Below are positions 46,786-56,560 of a DNA stretch of 64,000 nt, piece after piece (position 1 is the first letter of the stretch; each line of letters begins with the position of its first letter). Origin of the DNA: Apricaphanius iberus (taxonomy: Eukaryota > Chordata > Actinopteri > Cyprinodontiformes > Aphaniidae). The notes beneath the pieces are model-generated. The model worked only from the letters and a program-made list of their open reading frames with translations, was not told the origin of the DNA and searched no databases. The DNA lies in the NCBI GenBank assembly GCA_028564705.1, contig JAPXFQ010001003.1, positions 1,369,001-1,433,000 of the forward strand, given 5' to 3'. Made by a program: the position numbers and the translations under genes.

Positions 46786-48403
46786 CACTACCGTTCAAAA
46801 GTTTGGGGTTACCCAAACAATTTTGTGTTTTTCATGAAAAGTCACACTTATTCACCACCATACGTTGTGAAATGAATAAAAAATAGAGTCAAGACATTGA
46901 CAAGGTTAGAAATAATGATTTTTATTTGAAATAAGATTGTTTTTACATCAAACTTTGCTTTCATCAAAGAATCCTCCATTTGCAGCAATTACAGCATTGC
47001 AGACCTTTGGCATTCTAGCTGTTAATTTGTTGAGGTAATCTGGAGAAATTGCACCCCACGCTTCTAGAAGCAGCTCCCACAATTTGGATTGGTTGGATGG
47101 GCACTTCTTGCGTACCATACGGTCAAGCTGCTCCCACAACAGCTCAACGGGGTTCAAATCTGGTGACTGCGCTGGCCACTCCATTACCGATAGAATACCA
47201 GCTGCCTGCTTCTTCTCTAAATAGTTCTTGCACAATTTCGAGGTGTGTTTTGGGTCATTGTCCTGTTGTAGGATGAAATTGGCTCCAATCAAGCGCTGTC
47301 CACTGGGTATGGCATGGCGTTGCAAAATGGAGTGATAGCCTTCCTTATTCAGAATCCCTTTTACCCTGTACAAATCTCCCACCTTACCAGCACCAAAGCA
47401 ACCCCAGACCATCACATTACCTCCACCATGCTTAACAGATGGCGTCAGGCATTCTTCCAGCATCTTTTCAGTTGTTCTGCGTCTCACAAACGTTCTTCTT
47501 TGTGATCCAAACACCTCAAACTTGGATTCATCCGTCCACAGCACTTTTTTCCAGTCTTCCTCTGTCCAATGTCTGTGTTCTTTTGCCCATCTTAATCTTT
47601 TTCTTTTATTGGCCAGTCTCAGATATGGCTTTTTCTTTGCCACTCTGCCCTGAAGCCCAGAATCCCGCAGCCGCCTCTTCACTGTAGATGTTGACACTGG
47701 TGTTTTGCGGGTACTATTTAATGAAGATGCCAGTTGGGGACCTGTGAGGCGTCTGTTTCTCAAACTAGAGACTCTAATGTACTTATCTTCTTGCTCAGTT
47801 GTGCAACGCGGCCTCCCACTTCTTTTTCTACTCTGGTTAGAGCCTGTTTGTGCTGTCCTCTGAAGGGAGTAGTACACACCGTTGTAGGAAATCTTCAATT
47901 TCTTAGCAATTTCTCGCATGGAATAGCCTTCATTTCTAAGAACAAGAATAGACTGTCGAGTTTCAGATGAAAGTTCTCTTTTTCTGGCCATTTTGAGCGT
48001 TTAATTGACCCCACAAATGTGATGCTCCAGAAACTCAATCTGCTCAAAGGAAGGTCAGTTTTGTAGCTTCTGTACCGAGCTAAACTGTTTTCAGATGTGT
48101 GAACATGATTGCACAAGGGTTTTCTAATCATCAATTAGCCTTCTGAGCCAATGAGCAAACACATTGTACCATTAGAACACTGGAGTGATAGTTGCTGGAA
48201 ATGGGCCTCTATACACCTATGTAGATATTGCACCAAAAACCAGACATTTGCAGCTAGAATAGTCATTTACCACATTAGCAATGTATAGCGTGTGTTTCTT
48301 TAAAGTTAAGACTAGTTTAAAGTTATCTTCATTGAAAAGTACAGTGCTTTTCCTTCAAAAATAAGGACATTTCAATGTGACCCCGAACTTTTGAACGGTA
48401 GTG
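46786..48403 (-). mobile_element. Apparently intact Tc1/mariner transposon, DD38E type
   Basis: A 1,618-bp element with TA on both sides (46784-46785 and 48404-48405). Terminal inverted repeats begin CACTACCGTTCAAAAGTT and continue to GGGGT.AC, about 28 bp, with two mismatches between the ends. A single uninterrupted transposase gene fills the middle on the minus strand, with about 410 bp upstream and 160 bp downstream inside the element. It seems to be a recent, possibly autonomous copy. The catalytic spacing suggests the DD38E group that has been separated from classic DD34E Tc1 (the 'Intruder' family, from memory). Confidence 0.95.
46948..47991 (-). CDS. Tc1/mariner-family transposase, 347 aa, DD38E
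   Basis: A complete open frame, ATG at 47991, that encodes a cut-and-paste transposase acting in the nucleus on the element's own ends. It shows a paired-like DNA-binding region: a first helix-turn-helix around residues 8-45 (SSETRQSILVLRNEGYSMRE), the GRPR linker at 59-62, and a second helix-turn-helix at about 83-112. A basic stretch follows at 119-135. The RNase-H-like catalytic core has Asp154 in LWTDESKF, a glycine-rich KHGGGNVMVWGCFG at 188-200, Asp244 in LQQDNDPKHTS and Glu283 in SPDLNPVELLW. Between Asp244 and Glu283 there are 38 residues, four more than in classic Tc1 or Sleeping Beauty; the extra residues lie in the EKKQAAGILS region. Length is normal for the family (about 340 aa). 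All key residues are present, so it may be active. Confidence 0.96.
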   Translation of the reverse strand: MARKRELSSETRQSILVLRNEGYSMREIAKKLKISYNGVYYSLQRTAQTGSNQSRKRSGRPRCTTEQEDKYIRVSSLRNRRLTGPQLASSLNSTRKTPVSTSTVKRRLRDSGLQGRVAKKKPYLRLANKRKRLRWAKEHRHWTEEDWKKVLWTDESKFEVFGSQRRTFVRRRTTEKMLEECLTPSVKHGGGNVMVWGCFGAGKVGDLYRVKGILNKEGYHSILQRHAIPSGQRLIGANFILQQDNDPKHTSKLCKNYLEKKQAAGILSVMEWPAQSPDLNPVELLWEQLDRMVRKKCPSNQSKLWELLLEAWGAISPDYLNKLTARMPKVCNAVIAANGGFFDESKV

Positions 48404-48405
48404 TA

Positions 48406-49731
48406 TGTATATGCACCCCTGACATAGCTGTGCCATTTTCTTTTTATTACAGTGCCGTTTTTTCACTCTAAGAAATCTAGTAAAGTACAGTAGTTTGTCA
48501 TATTAGTTTGTCAGAAGAGGAGAGGCTAGTGAAAATCAGGCGTAAGAACTAAAATTTGGCCCACATTCTGACTTCAATAAGATCTGAATGGCATGCCGAA
48601 CCAGGATATTGAAAGAAACCATCACTATCCTTCCTAGACAACACAACAAAGACAGAGTGAGAAATACCTCTGCAATGCTGCTACTTTGTCCTAGTGATTC
48701 GGTCATTGACATGCACATTCACATGCCTGCATGCACAAACACAGAAACCTGAGGACTCACATCATACCTGCTGGCAGCTTAATTGGCTCCTAGTGTGTGC
48801 TGTGCCTTCCAGCTTTGGCCTTGTTTGCTGTAAAAGCCAGAGGAAACAGGTGCTCTGGACTGAAACTATGAGTTATGGGAGCATTTGGCAGATCAGAGAG
48901 GGAACGCCACCTCTCTGCCCTAGTATCACCATTCACAAACATACTGTCCAAGTCAGAGGTGCCAAATGTCCAGCCTGCTGTGGGGATTGCCGGATGACAC
49001 TGAGAGGAGCTGGACAATGCCAGACGGAGAGAACGTATGGCATCAAAGGAGAAAGAGGATATAAATGGGAGAACACACACTTCTTTATGGTGGGAAAAAT
49101 AGTTGCATTCCCCTTATAGAAGATCCAATATTAGAACCATTCTCTGCTCACAACCTTTCTTTTAGTTAAATTATAAAGAGCCGATGTCTTGTAGGAGAGC
49201 TTTATTTTTACATATATCATATATTGTTATTTGTAGCTAAAAACAGAAAAGGCCACACAGTTCACCAAAAGAGAGGATATAGAGTGTGAAGTGACTAAGG
49301 TAGGTTAAAAAAATTAAGAAACACACATAATCAAATTACTGGTTGAATAAGCTGTTCACTGAGTGAATGCATTGAATACATGACGCCAAAGGAGAGGGAG
49401 ATTATGGAATTCAAAAAATAAATAACAGTACTTTCAAGAATGATGATGTTGGAACATGCTGTTAGTTTTAAGAACAGTGATGAGCCCCAAACACTACAAA
49501 AAATAAAGAATTAATTTGGCATCTTTGAACCTACATTTATATAAATGCAGTTAAAGAGGAAGTAGCATTTTTAATGCAACCTGGACCTTAATTTTAGAAT
49601 GCATTACGTTCATTTACTCACCCAGACAAGTTTGAAGTCACTTGGAGTCCTTCAGGAGAAGTTTACATCCATTCGCAATTAACGTATAGCCTTATAATGT
49701 GAGTTAGTGGCGCAACCATACTGCATCCTCT
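48406..49731. other. Non-coding stretch
   Basis: No gene supported. The longest plus-strand open frame (48694-49119) has no recognisable motif and low-complexity flanks. Repeats were not recognised. Confidence 0.45.
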
Positions 49732-50020
49732 ATATCATCAGGTGATAGCCACCCCCATTATGTAGCACAGTCCTGGGCGTTGCTCTCCCTCTGCCAACCC
49801 CGGGAGGGCCCTGCACTGAGCTCAAGCCTTCTTCTTGCCTGAGGAGTGAGCAGGCCCTTCTATTCACCGGAAGTGCCAGGGTTTCCCAAGCCGGACATAG
49901 CACGTTGAAGGATCACGTTATCCCAGCCAGATCCTCCCCAACCCTTCAGGCGCCCCGGTCAGCCAGGAGGAGGCAGTGTACAGCCCAGGACTCAATATTT
50001 TGTTTTTTAATCAATCAGCT
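49732..50020 (+). mobile_element. Dispersed repeat containing GC-rich module copy 2
   Basis: It begins with the 21-bp word ATATCATCAGGTGATAGCCAC, also found at 44796-44816, runs through the 92-bp module at 49770-49861 shared with 41931-42023, then 'gatcacgttatcccagccag' and 'caggcgccccggtcagccagg'. The last part resembles a GC-rich fish repeat with '...gcgccccgaccgaccagagg...' (from memory). The class is not identified. Confidence 0.55.
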
Positions 50021-50248
50021 CTATTCTTCTGTGAGTTCAAGCAAATCTGAGGCGCTTCATTGTTGTAATGGCGGCAGGGGGGTACAGCCTTTTAGTTTCT
50101 GAAGAGCGTTTCTGAAGAGCAGAGTGTTTCTGAGGAGCAGAAAATGAAGCCAACCAGGCAGTTCCCACAACCTCCATCTTGACTTGGCTGCTGAAGCTAC
50201 TGTAGGCTGCAGCCAGTTTCATCCAAAAGACAGCAGTTGAGAGACTCT

Positions 50249-50960
50249 TGCCCCTTTTCCTTAGGGTCGCTTTAGACCCCAAAACCCATATTGAGGGGGG
50301 AACATATACTGACATGACAAGAACCGAACGGGCTGGGTCAGTCCTGCCTAAAACGGGATGGTTGTGTTTCCAATACCATCACAGAAGAATGATAAAGGAC
50401 AAGGACATGGGCGGGCTTAGCTTAACAAAAACTCTTCGCTGCTCTTTTTGCTGGCAACAAGCAGCTTCAAAGTCATCATGACAACACTGATCTTTACCAG
50501 AGTTAAATCAGATTTGACTCACCAGACATAGATCCATCCATATCTCCACCTCCTGATCTGTGTCCCTCACGCCAATACTGATCTAATCAGTGATCACCCA
50601 GTCTGTTGAAACTCCGAATTGGCAGTCTTCCAGCTCAATCTACCCGACTCCAGCTCTCTGATCACCGCAGAGACCTCCTGCTTCTCTAATGCTCTACCAG
50701 CTACCAGCCTTCTTCCACTCCGACACCGCAGGCTCACCCTGGCTTCTCCAACCTCTCACATGCCAGCTTCACTGCTCTGCCACTACCACTACTAGTCGCC
50801 TGCTCAACTCCATGTGTGGAAGGAGATAATAGCACCAGTCGGAGCTCTGTTCCTCTTGGAAACGTGACAAAAATTATCTCGCTGACTGCTAGCGAAGCAA
50901 GCTCATTCTCACCCCTCCTGCTGGCGGAGCAGAGACTTCTTAGATGATCTGTTACCACTA
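50249..50960 (+). mobile_element. Second copy of the TGCCCCTTTTCC MITE, right end missing
   Basis: Starts TGCCCCTTTTCC and shares with 15240-14900 (opposite orientation) the words CATGGGCGGGCTTAGCTTAA, CAAAAACTC, CAAAGTCATCATGACAACAC and 'tctctgatcaccgcagagac'-type text. No inverse end was found before 51200, so the right end is lost or diverged. Non-coding. Confidence 0.55.
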
Positions 50961-52140
50961 CGTCAGCAAAACATCAATGTCCAATAAGTGCACAATTAAC
51001 ATCCAAAACTGAATAAAAACTGGAGAAGCAACTGATAGTGAAGTTCAGAAACATGAAATAGCCAAAGTCTTTACGGTAGACCCAGTCTGAAACCCTTCCC
51101 TGAGCAAGCTGTTAGCTACCGTTAACCACCAGGGTTAGCTTAGACATACCTGTCGGTCAAAAGGACATGCCCCTAATTATTCATAGTTTCACGATTAAAT
51201 CACAACTAAACGGATTAGTTAGAACAAATTCACCCCCTTCAGAATTATGAAGGTAAACCTGACCAATTGAACCTAAACATTTTTTTTTTCTTAACCACCC
51301 TTTAAGTTGGCCTTTTTAACGTGGGAGTAAATGGGAAGTAACTCCTTTTTGGAGCCAGCTCCCAGCAGATGAGGTGGGAATGCCATTTTTGTTAGTTCCT
51401 GGTGGCTTCACATTCTGAAGGCGTAGTTTGCCCCCTGCTTTTAACCCAACTCCACTAACGCACAATTTCAATTACATTACTGCCATGCGGCATCCCAGTT
51501 GTAGTATAAGTCGGGCTTGCACTCTGTGCTCTACAGTGGCTGGTTAGACAGAACTTGCTACTGTAAACATCAACATGTTTGCGTCTTTCCAAAATTGCAA
51601 TTCATAAAATGACCAAGTTCAGCTTCCACAGTCTCCCTTTCCGCAACCTGCTGAGACTACGGCTGCAATTGCGGACAGCTGCAACGTCCTTGAAATCGCC
51701 CCTTAGTATAAGTTGGAATCAGTTGTATTAAAAATCCTTAAAACACTCCGCCTGACAATAAAGAGTTCCTCTGAGATGTTTCGAAATCACAGGGGAATAG
51801 TGCTAGAAAATCTTAACAAAACATTTGTGAAATTAAGGCCTGTTTCTGGCAGATATTGCCTTACTTAGAGGCTGCACATCCGTTGCCACATTAACTACCA
51901 TTATATGCATATAAGATGATTGGGAATGGATATAAACTATTCCCGAAATACTCAGCGTGGCTCCATATTTGCCTGGGTAGGGAAATGAACAAAATGCACC
52001 CTAAAAATAAGGTCTAGGTATCAAAAAAAAATGGTACTTTCACTTAAAGCCAAAAATTCATATATTTGGCAGATTTAGGTTGAAAGTAATCTTTTCATTT
52101 TACCGACATGTTCCTTTAGACTGGAAGTAATATCAATGTT
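50961..52140. other. Non-coding stretch, probable unclassified repeat
   Basis: 51160-51480 ('cacgattaaatcac', 'caaattcacccccttcagaa', 'ttatgaaggtaaacc') looks like a dispersed fish repeat, but I found no ends. There is also a CTCF-core-like 'gccccctgct' near 51431. No gene. Confidence 0.35.
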
Positions 52141-52149
52141 TTGGAGTGA

Positions 52150-52330
52150 CATAGGATGAGTTCACTTTGATGTATCTGAGAATCTGTGGAGGGTGCTAAT
52201 GATTAAAGTGATGGGAAGGAGACCTTCCAACCAACTAGCTCTTCACCAAAGAAAATCGGTCCAGCAGGAATACCAGCAGAAACTTGCAAAAAGCTAGTCA
52301 GAAAATATAACAAGGGCTTGATTGCTAACT
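52150..52330 (+). mobile_element. Decayed Tc1-like transposase C-terminal fragment
   Basis: 'tgagaatctgtggagggtgc', 'aagtgatgggaaggagacct', 'ccagcagaaacttgcaaaaag' and 'acaagggcttgattgct' match the C-terminal end of one fish Tc1 family. A fragment of the same type lies at 60245-60365. Confidence 0.6.
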
Positions 52331-53609
52331 CTAACCCTAATGTTGCATCATTCTAAGAAATATCTATTTAATTCCATCTACCTATGGATTACATTGTTGT
52401 ACTTTTGGCTCTATATAAATTATTGTTAAATATGTATTTATTTATGTGTTGATTTCAAAGCTGCTATAGAACCTTGTACTACAGTCTTTTTAAAGCAAAA
52501 TAACTACAGCCACATAAATAAATGAAATGGAAGAAGAGCAGCCAGCCTAATACAATATTTGGTACTTCTGTGCTCAAGAGTTTTATTAGACCTTGTTTTT
52601 GAAAATTAATGATAAACAGTGAAAACATGAATCTTCTCAGATCTGTTCTAACTCCATGGGAGATACATTTTTTTAAACTTCGGCCGAGTGTTTTCTCTCT
52701 GTTGCTTAATTAGTTAACCTCATGCGAACGTGGTTGAGGCTTTGCACTTTAACAAAACACCTAGTAGGTTCCTACAGCAGCGTCATCACTCATAAATGTA
52801 GAAAATAGACTGCAAAAAGAGAACAACAAAAACAAACAAGCTGTTCTTAGGCTACAACGGTTCTCAAAAGGTGATGCCAGAGAAGTTAATCTGTTACCAT
52901 GCTTTTTTACTTTTAAGTTAGGATGTTAGGACACAACATGCGTGCATGTTGTCAAATTCCAAAATCTATTAACATTTTGTCCCATTGCTTGATTCATTAC
53001 AACCTCGTACCACTTTTATGACTGATTAACAGACAGATGCTGTCAAATTATTTCTTTATCTTAGAACAGTGACAGCAAAGTGTTGTTTTTTCCCCGCCTT
53101 TGTTGAAAATCTGTTTTGAACAGCCTATGACTGAGAAGACATGAAGGTTGATAAAAAAATGTGTTGCTCAACTACAGTGCCTCTAGCTGTTACAGTATTC
53201 TAACTAACAGAGCTGAATAAGGAGCAGTGAGCGGTGTTTCAAGGCTCCTTGCAATAAGGCAGTAGATCAACCTCTCTGATAGCTCTCCGACCTCAGACAA
53301 ATGGTAAACAATGGAATGGATTTAAGCCACTTAAAATGCAAAAGAGGAGTTACATGGCATGCCCATTGTGACAGAAGATGCAATAATAATTCAAATGCAT
53401 TGTCAAGTAGAGACAAGGACATATTAAACTGTTTATAGTTCATTAAAATAGAGCTAAGTCGACAGCTTTTCAGACTCAAGCTAAAATGTTCCCATAGATC
53501 ATCCCCTTCAAGAGCAAATTTCTTCATTCGAATGGAATTTAAAAATTAATGTTTTCACACAGTTTCAGTAAACACAATGTGTAAAGAGTGAATTAACTTC
53601 ACTTAATAA
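52331..53609. other. Non-coding stretch
   Basis: AT-rich sequence with no recognisable feature. A minus-strand open frame at 53267-53527 has no motif and is not supported. Confidence 0.45.
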
Positions 53610-54660
53610 TTGAAGGGCTTATATAATGTAAAATCAAGTTTTTGGTAGTGCAATTGTTTGCTGAAAATAACAGCCGGAGTGTTTTTTGTGTTAGTTCACA
53701 AATGTCTGAGTAATCCTCTTTAATCCTGCTTGTCTGAGCAGCTGCACTGCCCTCTGCTGGTAAATGACAGAGTGTTCAAACTGTGACGTATTTCACGTCA
53801 CTAAGTGAAAACAAGGAAGTGCTAGAGGTGTCTGCACCGACCCTGTAGAGAGAGCAGCTTACCTCTGGTAGAGTTGCTAACACATCCTCCCCCTTCTCAA
53901 AGCTAATAGCTCCTCCAGTTTAGCAGCTAGAACTACTTTTCTTGTTGGAATTTTACTTTCTAACATATCTCTGTGAAAACGCCTTTTTGGCTGCGTGGAG
54001 TACAGGACATTACTCTACATAGAACAGCAGCTGAATCATTTCCAGCAACAAAGATGCCTGATGGACAGAGAAGTAAGTAGCTACATGCTAATTCTAATGT
54101 GTGTTTGCCATTTATCAAGCTGCTTATATGATCTTATAACAGCATCTCAGAATGTTCACTAAATGGGTGCAAACAAAACCCACAGTTTTTTTATATACTG
54201 GGCTGGAAACATCTGCTTACTGGACTCAGCTGTGTTGGTTTGGGCTCTGTCTAAACCTGGTAGATGTAATTGCTTTAAAAGCTTTATTGACTCCGGTTTT
54301 TACAAAAAAATAAACAAATAATCCAAACGGCCAAGCCTTGAATAAAACACAGTTTCATCGTGGTACTTAGTGCTCTTCATATTCACTGTCTGACTATGGG
54401 TCAAGATAAGGCTAAGACTTGTTTTTCTCAGTCATAGCGGCGCTGCATTCACGGTGAAGGGAGAGGAAGGGAGCGCTGGGGTAGGAGGCGGGATTATTCA
54501 GAAACGAGCCGTTTTACTTTGTGGTCAAACATTAACTCCAGGTTACAAGTTAAATTTCAAGACAAATTAATACTATATAACACCAATGTTAACATTGTAT
54601 CATATATATGTCTATCCCAGAAGTTGAAAGCTGTAAAATAGCATGATATATGCCCTTTAA
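53610..54660. mobile_element. TTAA-type MITE (piggyBac/Kolobok-like ends)
   Basis: The left end TTGAAGGGCTTATATAATGT is matched by the inverse of the right end, TTAAAGGGCATATATCATGC. TTGA/TTAA form the outer bases, compatible with a TTAA target duplication. About 1,051 bp; no transposase domain recognised. It contains a perfect match to the CTCF core motif (listed) and an ATG followed by a strong GTAAGT donor at about 54054-54077, which could be a leftover first exon of an autonomous parent (speculative). Confidence 0.5.
53747..53760 (-). promoter_or_regulatory. CTCF-like motif
   Basis: The minus strand reads CCAGCAGAGGGCAG, which fits the published vertebrate CTCF core CCASYAGRKGGCRS at all 14 positions. 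Binding is not shown by sequence alone, and the motif lies inside a MITE. Confidence 0.35.
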
Positions 54661-55109
54661 AACCTTCAATGGTTCTTATTTGTAGTTTTTTTTTATTTTA
54701 GGGGTATGTTTAGGTTGTTGTAGATGTAGGAAATGTGTAGTTTTTAGCTTGACTTTCACGAGAATTGGTTCTTTGCTGATTTTCCAAAATGAGATGAGTC
54801 TGACTGCTGTCTACTTTATGTAAGACACTGACTGCAGTTCTTGACAACCCCACTTGAAAACATGTACTCCTATTTTAGGACTATAACGTAGCGTACGCTA
54901 AAACACATACAAAACAGCCTCGGTCCCAGCTGCCACAATACACTCCCACACACGGTCACAGGGGAAAACACATTAAAAAGTGCTTATGCAGCCTGTCCGC
55001 GCAGCAGAAAAACACCACCTCTAACAAATGCCGTTCTGTGCTGTGCCATGCTGCTCCATGATTCATCACCAGGGGAATCAGCTATGCACGCAGGCGGCCA
55101 TAAAAGTCC

Positions 55110-55161
<52 letters not shown>

Positions 55162-56439
55162 CTGCAGCCATTTGGTAGATTGATGGCAGGGGCAGGAGGG
55201 AGACAATGAGTTGTCTTCCTGTATTTTTTTCCTCAACTCTAAGTTTTCTATCTCCACGATCTCTCTTTCCCCTCCTACTACGAGGCTCCTCTCATCTTTC
55301 TTTTTTGCTAAAGCTGCAGTTAAACGTCAACTCCTTCACCGCACCTTCTCCACCATCGTCCTGTCTTCCTTTCCCATTGTTCTCCCTGACATTCATCCAT
55401 CTTACTTTTTACCAGCCAAGTTCATCACATCTCCCTCTACACCCTGCTCTCTCTCTCTCTCTTTTTGCTGAAAGGAAGAAAAAAAAGTTGATCTTGACTT
55501 TGAATGAGAACTTTACCCACAAAAGACATTAATCTCCTCATTATTGGATTCCCTTGCTCTGAAAAATGAAATAAAGCTGAGCTACGCTTCAGCGCAGAAA
55601 GACACAGACCAGAGAGGATTTATTTTTATTTTTATAAAACTTAATTCTATTTGCTGACAATTAAAAAGTCACATTCTTTTACCAGTTAACTATGGCCGCA
55701 CACTATCACGAAAACAACTGAAGCAAAGATTCAGTGTACTCGTACTTTGCTGACAGGGTGAGTTTAAGTTGAGTAACTCCAAAGCATGTGCGTTTCCTGT
55801 AATTTGGTCTCAGTTGGTAAAAAGAGCATTAGGGAAGACAGATCAATGCTTTCTCTCGCTGAACACTTGGTTCACCAGCAGACTGGAGTGAAAGATAGCT
55901 GCTGCGCACAGATGAGATGCACAATATGATGGAGAGAAAATGTGACCGAGCAGTGAGCCTAGAAGTCATATAGCATTTAGGCTGATCTAATAAATGTTTT
56001 TACAATTTCACAGACCAAATGATTTTGTGAAACAGAAATGATAATGAGCCCACTGAGAATGTGCAAATGACTCTGCTGTTCCAACTTCATCTTTAGACAT
56101 TTTTCTGTCTTGTTTTGCATCTTAAGCTAATTTGGAAATTATATAGGCTCCACCTAGAAACAGCACTGAATGGAAAATGAACAAAATTGAGAATGTGAAG
56201 GTGAACAAACTGCACCTGCATCAGGAATTTTAAGGGTCAAATGGGTGTATGTTTCATCCTATGGGAAGTGAAGGGAACTTCTAGCTGCATTATGATTAAA
56301 GCCGACAAAGCTCATGGGGAAACCACCTGTAAACACCTTGAAAATATTAATTTCATCAATTGAACTTTTTCCCGTTTTATCCCACTTCAATCTCAAACTT
56401 TAATGTATATTAATGGGAGTTAACTCAGATCATCTCATA
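54661..56439. other. Non-coding stretch
   Basis: Contains a (TG)n(AG)n microsatellite (listed) and a pyrimidine-rich block at 55210-55470 whose open frames are low-complexity by-products. No gene. Confidence 0.5.
55110..55160 (+). repeat. (TG)n(AG)n microsatellite
   Basis: About seven TG units pass directly into about eighteen AG units, ending at 55160. Confidence 0.97.
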
Positions 56440-56560
56440 TTAACTCAATTGTATTTAAGTCAGGACTTTGACAAGGCCATTCTAACACATGAATATCTAG
56501 TTCAGGCTGTGTATTTAGGATCTACAAAGATGAACCCCTCTCTGATTTACTTGTGGTTAG
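56440..56560 (-). mobile_element. Short Tc1-like fragment, minus-coded
   Basis: 'ttgtatttaagtcaggactttgacaaggccattctaacacatgaatat' is the reverse complement of the SPDLNP-type catalytic block region of the common fish Tc1 family. About 120 bp only. Confidence 0.55.

Noticed and set aside
47049..47970. Plus-strand open frames inside the intact transposon
   Set aside because: They are antisense to the complete transposase and have no family similarity.
48694..49119. 141-residue plus-strand open frame
   Set aside because: Among the longest non-transposon frames in the right half, but it shows no recognisable domain, no promoter or splice context, and a composition like surrounding DNA.
54050..54080. 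ATG plus GTAAGT as a first coding exon of a gene
   Set aside because: It lies inside a TTAA-type MITE and encodes only about six residues; more likely part of the repeat.
55206..55532. 108-residue open frame, serine/leucine-rich
   Set aside because: Produced by a pyrimidine-rich tract; two overlapping frames are open for the same reason.
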